From an uncultured Bacteroidales bacterium (GTDB taxonomy: Bacteria > Bacteroidota > Bacteroidia > Bacteroidales > UBA932), in NCBI GenBank assembly GCA_900544815.1, contig UQWT01000039.1, positions 1-19,905 on the forward strand: a stretch of 19,905 nt of DNA, written 5' to 3'. Numbering within the stretch: the stretch's first letter is position 1; the number at the start of each line of letters is the position of its first letter. Below are positions 13,478 to 19,905 of this stretch, piece by piece. The notes under the pieces were generated by a model. The model had not been told where the DNA came from. It saw only the letters and a program-made list of their open reading frames with translations, and did no database searches. A program made the position numbers and the translations under genes.

Positions 13478-14302
13478 CTATTTAGTAGAGTTTTCTTCCT
13501 GTTCAACAACCTCTTCTGTATTCTCATCTGCCAAATCGTTTGCTACAACAGGAACGTTGCTTTTCATAAGATATGGTGTATAGTGTCCCAACCACATCCT
13601 GATTGTTGCATCAAGAGATTTACTGGTTATTGTACCACCTGAGATAGCATCAACCTCATGCATATTGCCCGGAGTAGCACCACCCTTAACAATATTCACA
13701 GAGGTAAACTCACCGTTTTCAAAAATCTGTTTGCCAACAAACTGGCCGCTGAATTTTGGAGTGGCAATCTCCGCTCCAAGTCCCGGGGTCTCACTTTTAT
13801 GATCGAATATGGCTCCCGACAATGTATTGTTGTCGTCGCTTACTGCAAGATAACCCCAAATTGCTCCCCAAAGACCGGCTCCGTAACAAGAGAGAATCTT
13901 TACAACTTTTCCATCGGGCATGGTGCAGATGAAAACAGGAAGCTGTAACTTCTGCAGATCTGCATCTGCACCGGTTGAAGCAATCTTTTTCATAAGGTCG
14001 TACTGAGTTTTAAGATCAACTGTAAAAGCATCCCCTTCAACCCTGTCTCCGTTATAATTTACAATGTATGAGTCTGTTATATATTTGTTGAACTCACCCT
14101 TTATGTACGCAAGTTTGTTCGGTGCAGAACCGCTCTCTTGAGCAAGTCCTACAGATGAGAGGATACTCAACTGCTTTTCACCGTCTATGTTAAGTTGCTG
14201 TTTATCCTTAAGACTTTGTGAAACAAAAGCCAAAACAGCAGCAACAACAATTACCAATACAGCTGCGTATATTATTGTGTATGAATTTTTATTTGTATTC
14301 AT
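13478..14302 (-). CDS. nqrC: Na+-NQR subunit C (covalent FMN)
   Basis: A 274-residue subunit with one N-terminal membrane helix (about residues 9-29) and a large domain on the outer face of the inner membrane. It carries an FMN joined by a phosphoester to a threonine. The attachment motif reads SGGTITS at 221-227, so T224 is the expected FMN site; the second motif position is Gly where the usual sequence is SGAT. The SETPGLGAEI stretch at 170-179, common to NqrC and RnfG, is present. An acidic, glutamate-rich tail (ENTEEVVEQEENSTK) ends the protein. Spacing is 11 bp after nqrB and 8 bp before nqrD. The flavin transferase ApbE that would load FMN is not in this window. Confidence 0.96.
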   Translation of the reverse strand: MNTNKNSYTIIYAAVLVIVVAAVLAFVSQSLKDKQQLNIDGEKQLSILSSVGLAQESGSAPNKLAYIKGEFNKYITDSYIVNYNGDRVEGDAFTVDLKTQYDLMKKIASTGADADLQKLQLPVFICTMPDGKVVKILSCYGAGLWGAIWGYLAVSDDNNTLSGAIFDHKSETPGLGAEIATPKFSGQFVGKQIFENGEFTSVNIVKGGATPGNMHEVDAISGGTITSKSLDATIRMWLGHYTPYLMKSNVPVVANDLADENTEEVVEQEENSTK

Positions 14303-14313
14303 TTCTGTTACTC

Positions 14314-15480
14314 TTAATTTGTTTTAGCTCTTTTTAGTCTTCTCTTTATATTACCCTCAATTACATAGTAATCGATTAGAGGTGCAAATGTATTGAGAAG
14401 CAGGATGGCAAGCATCATTCCCTCCGGATAGCCTGGGTTGAACAATCTTATTATAACTGCCATTGCTCCAACAAGGAAACCGTAGATCCACTTGCCTTTC
14501 TCTGTCTGTGCAGATGTAACAGGATCTGTTGCCATGAAAACTGCTCCAAATGCAAATCCACCCATTACAAGGTGATAATAAGCAGGAACTGAAGCTGCAG
14601 TGCCGGGCTCTGCAAAAGCATTTGCCAAGAATCCAACTGCAAGGCATCCAACAACGCTGGAAACCATTATCTTCCAGCTTGCTACTCCTGTAAAGATGAG
14701 GATAGCGGCACCAATAAGGATAGCCACTGTAGATGTTTCACCAATTGAACCAGGGATGAAACCGTAGAACATATCCATGAATCCTGTAGAGCCAAGACCC
14801 TCAACACCGTTTGATATAAGTGAAAGAGGTGTTGCTCCCGAAAAACCGTCTACAACAGGCTGAGTCTTTGCTGTTAGACCGTTAATCCAGATTGTATCTC
14901 CGGAAATCGTAGATGGGTAAGCAAAGAATACAAAGGCACGTGCAATAAGTGCAGGGTTCCATATATTCATACCTGTACCGCCAAATACCTCTTTGCCAAT
15001 GATAACTGCAAATGCAACTGCAATGGCAAGAATCCATAAAGGAATGTCTACAGGCATTATAAGAGGAATAATCATACCGGATACAAGGTATCCCTCATTA
15101 ACCTCGTGACCTCTTAACTGTGCAGAGATAAACTCAATACCCAATCCAACTACATACGAAACTATAATAAGAGGTAAAACCTTTAGGAATCCAAACCAGA
15201 ATTTACCCCAAAATGTCATATCCAAACCAAAAGCAAGCGAGTGCTGGTGTCCAACATTCCACATACCGAACAACATGGCAGGTATAAGTGCAAAGACAAC
15301 AACAGACATGACCCTTTTGAGGTCTACGCAGTCTCTAACCTGTGCACCCTTTGTCGTAACTGTATTTGGAACAAATAAGAAGGTTTCAAAGGCATCAAAT
15401 GTAGAGTGCAGGAAACCTAATTTGCCACCTTTGCTAAAGGTTGGCTTCATTTTGTTAACAAGTTTTAATAATCCTTTCAT
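14314..15480 (-). CDS. nqrB: Na+-NQR subunit B (covalent FMN, membrane)
   Basis: A 388-residue membrane subunit with about ten helices, considered the main Na+-channel-bearing and quinone-related subunit. The FMN attachment motif SGATPLS is at 214-220, so T217 is the flavinylated residue. Also typical are FGMWNVGHQH (71-80), GHEVNEGYLVSGMIIPLI (124-141) and KEVFGGTGMNIWNPALIARAF (163-183). It begins 11 bp after nqrA and ends 11 bp before nqrC. Length is near the family norm. Confidence 0.97.
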   Translation of the reverse strand: MKGLLKLVNKMKPTFSKGGKLGFLHSTFDAFETFLFVPNTVTTKGAQVRDCVDLKRVMSVVVFALIPAMLFGMWNVGHQHSLAFGLDMTFWGKFWFGFLKVLPLIIVSYVVGLGIEFISAQLRGHEVNEGYLVSGMIIPLIMPVDIPLWILAIAVAFAVIIGKEVFGGTGMNIWNPALIARAFVFFAYPSTISGDTIWINGLTAKTQPVVDGFSGATPLSLISNGVEGLGSTGFMDMFYGFIPGSIGETSTVAILIGAAILIFTGVASWKIMVSSVVGCLAVGFLANAFAEPGTAASVPAYYHLVMGGFAFGAVFMATDPVTSAQTEKGKWIYGFLVGAMAVIIRLFNPGYPEGMMLAILLLNTFAPLIDYYVIEGNIKRRLKRAKTN

Positions 15481-15491
15481 ACTCTATATTA

Positions 15492-16871
15492 CTATGCCAT
15501 TTCTTTAATCATAATATCAATACCCTTTGCAACTATCTGCTGTACATCTATTTTAGAAGGACATACATATTCGCAGAGCGCAAGATCTTCCGGAACAACC
15601 TCATATATCCCAAGCTGCTCCATCTTGTCTATATCCTCTGCAAGTATGGCCTTTAACAGATATACAGGATAGATATCCATAGGAAGTACCTTTTCGTACA
15701 GACCTGTAACAACAAAAGCCCTGTGGCCGCCGTTGAGATTTGAGTCTGCATCATACTTTTTACCGGGTGTAAGCCAAGAGAAGTATGAGTGAGAGAAGCT
15801 GAACTTCTTAGGTCTGAAGATTTTGGCCCAACCAAGACACTCGTAGTAATCTCCCTCTGAGATTAGGGTTATCTGCGAGTCATAGAAACCAAGATAGCCG
15901 TTGTGACCTACATTCTCTCCGCTAAGTACGTTTCCGCTAATGTATCTTATGTCGCAAGGTTGTCCGTAAAGTTCCTCTTTGGCAGGACCTGCCATAAAGT
16001 CTATTTCCTTTATAGCCATACCGGGAACGGTTTTTATGTACGCATTCTTTGATGCCCTGTTTCCTGTGACTGCAACAAGCCTGCTTACATCATAAACCCC
16101 TTTTGAGAAAAGTTTGCCTATTGCAGCAAGTGCAACTGCATCAACGGTCCATACAACATCTCCCTTTGAAACAGGATCTATGTGGTGAATCTGTACACCA
16201 ACATTACCTGCGGGGTGCGGACCATCGAATGTTGCAAATTCTACATTCTTAAGTTTGTAGAAAGGAGATGATTCATAACCCTTGGCTTTGAGACCTACAT
16301 GTACCTTACCCTTTGTAAGTTTTGAAAGGGCATCTACGGCAACCTGCATGAAAGCAACCTCATCCTTAAGGATGAAATCGTAATCCGGCGCTAACGGTGC
16401 TGAATCAAAAGCAGAGATGAAAATTGCTTTAGGTTCGTTTACAGGGTTTGCAATAATACCGTATGGTCTTTGTTTTACAGATGCCCATAACCCGCTCTCA
16501 AGAAGTAGTTTGGAAATCTCCTCTTTCGATGCCTTGTTTACATCTGTTTTATTGAATTGCAGATAATCGGTATCTTTATCTGCCTGTACCAGAATCTGAA
16601 GAAGTTTACGCTTTTCGCCGCGTACAACCTCCTTTACAGTTCCGCTGCATGGAGAAGTAAAGCATACTTCCGGATGGTATTTGTCTATAAATAACACACT
16701 ACCGGCTTTAACAGCGTCACCCTCCCTTATCATAAGTTTGGGAGTTACGCCTTTAAAATCGGTTGGCTTCACAGCAACAACGTCCGGAATAATACTTTTT
16801 TCTACATTTAGCTCGGCCATTCCTTTTAGCGGAATATCCAAGCCTCTGTGTAATCGAATATGTTTTAGCAT
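15492..16871 (-). CDS. nqrA: Na+-NQR subunit A
   Basis: A 459-residue peripheral subunit on the cytoplasmic side of the complex, linked to quinone binding in other bacteria. The start MLKHIRLHRGLDIPLKG matches the family's usual beginning (K-x-R-GLD-x-P-x-x-G). The barrel-sandwich segment with a biotinyl-lipoyl-like turn (HPEVCFTSPCSGTVKEVVRGEKRKL) follows. The C-terminus holds LALCEYVCPSKIDVQQIV. An upstream in-frame ATG at 16922 is rejected because the -7 box at 16890-16897 lies between it and this start, and the extra 17 residues are unlike the family. It is the first gene of nqrABCDEF; all gaps in the operon are 8-19 bp, implying one transcript. Confidence 0.95.
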   Translation of the reverse strand: MLKHIRLHRGLDIPLKGMAELNVEKSIIPDVVAVKPTDFKGVTPKLMIREGDAVKAGSVLFIDKYHPEVCFTSPCSGTVKEVVRGEKRKLLQILVQADKDTDYLQFNKTDVNKASKEEISKLLLESGLWASVKQRPYGIIANPVNEPKAIFISAFDSAPLAPDYDFILKDEVAFMQVAVDALSKLTKGKVHVGLKAKGYESSPFYKLKNVEFATFDGPHPAGNVGVQIHHIDPVSKGDVVWTVDAVALAAIGKLFSKGVYDVSRLVAVTGNRASKNAYIKTVPGMAIKEIDFMAGPAKEELYGQPCDIRYISGNVLSGENVGHNGYLGFYDSQITLISEGDYYECLGWAKIFRPKKFSFSHSYFSWLTPGKKYDADSNLNGGHRAFVVTGLYEKVLPMDIYPVYLLKAILAEDIDKMEQLGIYEVVPEDLALCEYVCPSKIDVQQIVAKGIDIMIKEMA

Positions 16872-16889
16872 TATTTCAGAAATTTTGCG

Positions 16890-16897
16890 CAAATATA
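16890..16897 (-). promoter_or_regulatory. -7 box of the nqr operon promoter
   Basis: The minus strand reads TATATTTG, an exact TAnnTTTG, ending 18 bases before the nqrA ATG at 16871. No clear -33 TTG is found at the expected distance; a GTTATAAC palindrome (16911-16918) lies there instead. Some additional activator input is therefore possible. Confidence 0.55.
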
Positions 16898-16965
16898 AAC
16901 ATTTTATATTGTTATAACGCATATTTTATACCTACTTATAATATAAGAGGATTTGACAAAAGTCA

Positions 16966-17069
16966 GCTTTAGCCTTCTTTACTCTCCATACTTTCTCTAC
17001 CCTCTTTACCATTAAAAAAAAGCCAACGCTAACGCTAAAGCCAATGCTAATGTTAACGCCAATGCCAAT
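16966..17069. repeat. Composite intergenic repeat, copy 4 (longest array)
   Basis: A reversed partial array GCTTTA-GCC (16966-16974) leads into a pyrimidine-rich tract (about 16972-17010) with the variants TTTACTCTCC, ACTTTCTCT and ACCCTCTTTACC. After a run of A come eight hexamers at 17022-17069: GCCAAC, GCTAAC, GCTAAA, GCCAAT, GCTAAT, GTTAAC, GCCAAT, GCCAAT. All but one fit GCYAAN, yet few adjacent units are identical. It lies between the divergent nqrA and uvrD promoters. Confidence 0.75.
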
Positions 17070-17091
17070 TAAGCAAAGCATTAAATTTTGT

Positions 17092-17122
17092 TTTGAATTA
17101 TACCTTTTGAGCAGTAGCTTTG
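17092..17122 (+). promoter_or_regulatory. uvrD promoter (leaderless arrangement)
   Basis: The -33 TTTG (17092-17095), a 19-bp spacer and -7 TAGCTTTG (17115-17122) match the consensus fully. The uvrD ATG begins at 17130, only seven bases after the box, so transcription would start at or within a few bases of the start codon. Confidence 0.78.
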
Positions 17123-17129
17123 CACCGTT

Positions 17130-19511
17130 ATGGAACAGGATTACAGTAAGATTTTTGAGGGCCTTAATCCGGCTCAGAACGAAGCAGTTAGAAATATATA
17201 TGGGCCATCGCTCATAATTGCCGGCGCGGGAAGTGGAAAAACAAGGGTGCTTACCTGTCGTATTGCTAATATGCTGGCATGCGGAGAGGATCCGTCATCC
17301 ATATTGGCTCTCACCTTTACCAATAAGGCTGCAAAGGAGATGAGGGAGAGAATAACAGGTATGGTAGGCTATAAGATGGCGCGTAAACTTACAATGGGCA
17401 CTTTTCACTCTGTATTCAGACAGTTCCTATGTGAGGAGGCTGAACTTTTGGGCTATCCAAAAACCTTTACCATATATGATACATCTGATTCGCGAGGGGT
17501 AATAAAGCAGTGTCTTAAAGAGTTGCAATTAGATGAAAAGGTGTACAAACCTGCAGAGGTATATTCGCGTATCTCCATGGCAAAGAATAATTTGGTTACA
17601 GCTTCTGCATACAAGAAAAATGCAACTCTTATTCAAAATGATACCATAGCAAAAAAACCGCTGCTATGGCAGATATATGAAAAATATGAGCAAAAATGCA
17701 AGGTGGCCGGTGCAATGGATTTTGACGACCTGCTGCTTAACACAAATATCCTGTTCAGAGATTTTCCGCAAGCATTGGACAGAATAAGAGAACGTTTTAA
17801 GTTCATATTGGTAGACGAGTATCAGGATACCAACTTTTCGCAGTATCTTATAATTAAAAAATTAGCTCAGTCTCACGGTAATATATCTGTTGTAGGGGAT
17901 GACGCGCAGAGCATTTACAGCTTCCGTGGTGCAAGGATAGAGAACATCCTTAACTTCAAAAAGGATTATCCTCAGGCAAAGGAGTTTAGGTTAGAGCAGA
18001 ACTATCGCTCAACCCAGACAATTGTGAATGCAGCGAACACCCTTATCGGGAAGAATAAAATGCAACTTAAGAAAAAATGTTTTTCCGAGCAGGAGATAGG
18101 GGAGAAGATAGAACTTATTAGTGCGTTTACAGAGCAGGAGGAGGGGCTTTTGGTTGCTTCGTCTATTGTTGGCAAGGTGAATGAGACAAAGGAACCGTAT
18201 AGCAGTTTTGCCGTTCTGTACAGAACCAATGCGCAGTCTCGTGTTATTGAGGAATCGCTTAGAAGAAAAAATATCCCGTACAGAATATATTCGGGAAAAT
18301 CTTTTTACGAGAGAGCGGAGGTAAAGTTGTTTCTCTCTTACCTTAAATTGGTTGCAAATGAGAGAGATGACGAGTCTTTCCTAAGGATAATAAATGTGCC
18401 GGCAAGGGGATTGGGAGATGTGTCATTGCAGAAATTGAGTAATGCTGCAACAGACAAAAGGGTCTCTTTGAGCGAAGCAGTAAAGCTGCCAAATTTGGAG
18501 GAGTACGGCCTTAGAAGTGCGGTAGTTGAGAAGTTCAGGAAGTTTGTGCAGGCCATAGAGTCTGTAAGGGAGGCTTTCTGGAGCGATGATGCCTACCATA
18601 TGGCACTAAGGGTTAACGGACAGTTTGGCATAATAGAGGCATTCAAACAGGAGAATACAATTGAGTCGCTGAGCCGTGTAGAAAACCTTGAGGAGCTGCT
18701 TAATTCAATTAAACAATATGTTGAGGATAAGGAGGTTGAGTATGCAGACGAGAATCAGGAGGCAATGGAGAACGGCGAGGCTGTACCGCTTATTACGTTA
18801 GATGAATATCTTGCCAATGTCACATTGCTTGCCGATGTGGATATAAAGGATGAAGAGGGTGACAGCAACAAGGTCTCGTTGATGACTGTTCACTCATCTA
18901 AGGGTTTGGAATTTCCGTACGTTTATGTTATTGGAATGGAGGAAAACCTGTTTCCGTCGCGCAGTAGCGATTTTATTTCGGAACAGGACTTGGAGGAGGA
19001 GAGGCGTCTCTTTTATGTTGCAATTACCCGTGCCGGTAAGGCTGTAAAGCTCTCTTTTGCTCATTCTCGAATGAAGTGGGGGCAACATGTAAGCAACAAG
19101 CCGAGCCGTTTTATAAAGGAGATAGATAAAAGGTATATACTCAATCCGTTAGACAGTGATAATGATGAGCAGGAGAGCCTTTTTAAACATTTTTCCGCTT
19201 CCCGACAAAGCTGCGATTATCAGCGCAGAGGTCCAAACTTGCGGCCGGTTGGCTCATTGCCGCAACAGAGAGGAGCTGTAGTACGCCCACTTGCCTCTTC
19301 TACTGCAGAACGAGTTACCTCTGATTTTACCACAGATATATCTGCTGATTTGAGAGCCGGTATGAAAATTGAACATGAAAGGTTTGGCTTTGGCAGAATT
19401 GTCTCTTTAGATGGAATTGGCAGTAGCAGCAAGGCGGTTGTTGAGTTTGATGATGGTAGTAGGAAGACATTGATGCTTAAATATGCTAAAATTAGGGTTG
19501 TTGATAGATGA
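17130..19511 (+). CDS. uvrD: UvrD/PcrA-type superfamily 1 DNA helicase
   Basis: A 793-residue 3'-5' DNA helicase for nucleotide excision and mismatch repair and for removing recombinase or stalled polymerase. The superfamily 1A motifs are complete: Walker A GAGSGKT (32-38), LTFTNKAAKEM (61-71), TMGTFHS (88-94), Walker B DEYQDTN (229-235), VGDDAQSIYSFRGA (255-268) and QNYRS (290-294). Later motifs are VSLMTVHSSKGLEFPYVYVIGMEE and EERRLFYVAITRA in the last third. The C-terminal 50 residues (GMKIEHERFGFGRIVSLDG to AKIRVVD) form the Tudor-like domain of PcrA/UvrD that contacts RNA polymerase. Length and order are normal. The start is fixed by the Q-motif GLNPAQNEAV just after it and by the promoter only seven bases upstream. 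PcrA is an equally valid name. Confidence 0.96.
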   Translation: MEQDYSKIFEGLNPAQNEAVRNIYGPSLIIAGAGSGKTRVLTCRIANMLACGEDPSSILALTFTNKAAKEMRERITGMVGYKMARKLTMGTFHSVFRQFLCEEAELLGYPKTFTIYDTSDSRGVIKQCLKELQLDEKVYKPAEVYSRISMAKNNLVTASAYKKNATLIQNDTIAKKPLLWQIYEKYEQKCKVAGAMDFDDLLLNTNILFRDFPQALDRIRERFKFILVDEYQDTNFSQYLIIKKLAQSHGNISVVGDDAQSIYSFRGARIENILNFKKDYPQAKEFRLEQNYRSTQTIVNAANTLIGKNKMQLKKKCFSEQEIGEKIELISAFTEQEEGLLVASSIVGKVNETKEPYSSFAVLYRTNAQSRVIEESLRRKNIPYRIYSGKSFYERAEVKLFLSYLKLVANERDDESFLRIINVPARGLGDVSLQKLSNAATDKRVSLSEAVKLPNLEEYGLRSAVVEKFRKFVQAIESVREAFWSDDAYHMALRVNGQFGIIEAFKQENTIESLSRVENLEELLNSIKQYVEDKEVEYADENQEAMENGEAVPLITLDEYLANVTLLADVDIKDEEGDSNKVSLMTVHSSKGLEFPYVYVIGMEENLFPSRSSDFISEQDLEEERRLFYVAITRAGKAVKLSFAHSRMKWGQHVSNKPSRFIKEIDKRYILNPLDSDNDEQESLFKHFSASRQSCDYQRRGPNLRPVGSLPQQRGAVVRPLASSTAERVTSDFTTDISADLRAGMKIEHERFGFGRIVSLDGIGSSSKAVVEFDDGSRKTLMLKYAKIRVVDR

Positions 19512-19532
19512 TTTGTAAAAGAAAAATAAGTT

Positions 19533-19549
19533 TTGGCACGGTGTTTGTT
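19533..19549 (+). promoter_or_regulatory. Sigma-54-type (-24/-12) promoter
   Basis: TTGGCACGGTGTTTGTT matches the -24/-12 consensus TTGGCACG-N4-TTGCW at all fixed positions except one (T for C in the -12 GC). With GG at 19535-19536 as -25/-24, transcription would start at about 19560-19561, the first base of the small-RNA-like unit. It lies 21 bp after the uvrD stop codon. Confidence 0.6.
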
Positions 19550-19560
19550 GTTGTCTTAAT

Positions 19561-19630
19561 GAAGTTTTTCATAGTTTAAGTTTAGGTTAAGTAGCGAGGT
19601 CATGGGCGTTCTGCCGTGACCTCGCGAATT
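19561..19630 (+). ncRNA. Small RNA-like unit, copy 1
   Basis: A 70-bp unit. The first 33 bases are AT-rich and unstructured, then a long hairpin follows with arms 19594-19605 (GCGAGGTCATGG) and 19614-19625 (CCGTGACCTCGC), paired throughout with one G-T wobble around an eight-base loop. The sequence then runs GAATTTTTTATAG, an intrinsic terminator tail. The sigma-54-type promoter ends 11 bp before it. It also sits 49 bp after uvrD and could act as that gene's terminator. The repetition of the whole unit 117 bp later, including the single-stranded part, suggests an RNA product rather than only a terminator. Confidence 0.6.
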
Positions 19631-19643
19631 TTTTATAGAAATG

Positions 19644-19673
19644 TTTGCATATTAAGAAATTTGTGTACATTTG
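19644..19673 (+). promoter_or_regulatory. Housekeeping promoter of the second small RNA-like unit
   Basis: The -33 TTTG (19644-19647), an 18-bp spacer and -7 TACATTTG (19666-19673) fit the Bacteroidetes consensus. Transcription would begin about five bases after the box, at the first bases of the repeat unit (19678). Confidence 0.72.
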
Positions 19674-19677
19674 CAGC

Positions 19678-19747
19678 GAAGTTTTTCATAGTTTAAGTTT
19701 AGGTTAAGTAGCGAGGCCATTGGTGTTCTGCCATGACCTCGCGAATT
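19678..19747 (+). ncRNA. Small RNA-like unit, copy 2
   Basis: A direct repeat of the unit at 19561, identical at 66 of 70 positions by eye. The first 38 bases are identical and all four differences lie in the hairpin. One change (G to A in the right arm) turns a G-T pair into A-T. Another (T to C in the left arm) creates a C-A mismatch, and the loop side gains a bulged T. The hairpin remains strong (GCGAGG/CCTCGC at the base). The T-run after it is lost (GAATTGTATATATAC), so termination here may be weaker. It has its own housekeeping promoter at 19644-19673. Confidence 0.62.
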
Positions 19748-19793
19748 GTATATATACATACATCTTTGATTATAATGTGTATCTTTTTCTAAT

Positions 19794-19838
19794 AACTCTC
19801 TCTACTCTCTATGCTATAAATAGCCAATGCCAAAGCTT
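19794..19838. repeat. Composite intergenic repeat, copy 5 (short)
   Basis: A pyrimidine-rich tract AACTCTCTCTACTCTCT (19795-19811) is followed, after a short AT spacer, by GCCAAT (19823-19828), GCCAAA (19829-19834) and a partial GCTT. This is the same order and orientation as the second half of copies 3 and 4. Confidence 0.6.
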
Positions 19839-19905
19839 ATCTAAATAATTAGAAAAACAGTTTCTCTCTCCGTGTCACTCAACTGCTGCTGCCTTCAATC
19901 AGCTT

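Larger units (their letters stand above)
19512..19905. other. 394-bp non-coding end of the window
   Basis: After uvrD there is no credible gene to the window edge. The stretch holds a sigma-54-type promoter match, two tandem small-RNA-like units, a housekeeping promoter between them, and a short copy of the composite intergenic repeat. On the minus strand the last bases (19905 to 19879) read KLIEGSSS then stop. They could be the tail of a gene entering from the right, but eight codons are not enough to call one. Confidence 0.55.

Noticed and set aside
16872..16922. An upstream in-frame start for nqrA
   Set aside because: The -7 box at 16890-16897 lies downstream of it, and the family normally starts at the MLKHIRLHRGLD methionine at 16871.
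17022..17069. Hexamer array as a possible CRISPR or iteron array
   Set aside because: Units are six bases, contiguous, degenerate and without spacers, and no cas or rep gene is near.
1..19905. A phage-defence or toxin-antitoxin system
   Set aside because: None of the genes shows such domains; the two lipoproteins are the only functionally unassigned accessory genes and give no direct sign of defence.

Overview
The window looks like a Bacteroidales chromosome (the Bacteroides/Parabacteroides/Alistipes relatives; the genus cannot be fixed from this sequence alone) with the end of an integrated mobilizable element at its left. The taxonomic evidence is convergent. Most promoters fit the Bacteroidetes pattern of a -33 TTG/TTTG and a -7 TAnnTTTG box with 18-20 bp between them. 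The left part carries an NBU-style primase plus MobV relaxase. There is a complete six-gene Na+-NQR operon, and the lipoproteins are of Bacteroidetes type.

Region 1 (1-4570) is probably an integrative mobilizable element. It holds a Toprim primase (33-989), a hairpin-rich oriT-like spacer (988-1151), a MobV relaxase (1204-2607) ending in a strong terminator, and a convergent two-gene lipoprotein operon (2693-4291) with its own promoter. It stops at the 3' end of a tRNA-Ser(TGA) gene (4569-4653, minus strand), a known type of target for NBU2-like elements. No integrase or second att copy is visible, so the left end must lie outside the window.

Region 2 (4654-5952) is a long AT-rich non-coding stretch with two good promoter matches and possible RNA structure, leading into an orphan ECF sigma factor (5383-5874).

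Region 3 (5953-10708) is chromosomal. A Nudix hydrolase and a membrane-anchored beta-lactamase-family serine hydrolase form a minus-strand pair. They are divergent from pyrE, which is followed by an SRPBCC-like gene and then an RsmF-type rRNA methyltransferase. The divergent start regions share a palindrome in which both arms are -7 boxes.

Region 4 (10857-16897) is nqrABCDEF, read leftward from a promoter at about 16890 to a bidirectional terminator at 10857-10894. It encodes the sodium-pumping NADH:quinone oxidoreductase.

Region 5 (17092-19905) is a UvrD/PcrA helicase that appears to be transcribed leaderless. It is followed by the most interesting item in the window: two tandem 70-bp near-identical units that look like small RNA genes. 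One is preceded by a sigma-54-type promoter and the other by a housekeeping-type promoter, each placed so that transcription would begin at the first base of the unit.

A second pattern runs through the chromosomal part. A composite intergenic repeat, made of degenerate GCYAAN hexamer arrays next to a pyrimidine/purine tract, recurs at 5923-5957, 9131-9251, 10702-10854, 16966-17069 and 19794-19838. No CRISPR array or recognisable defence system was found.
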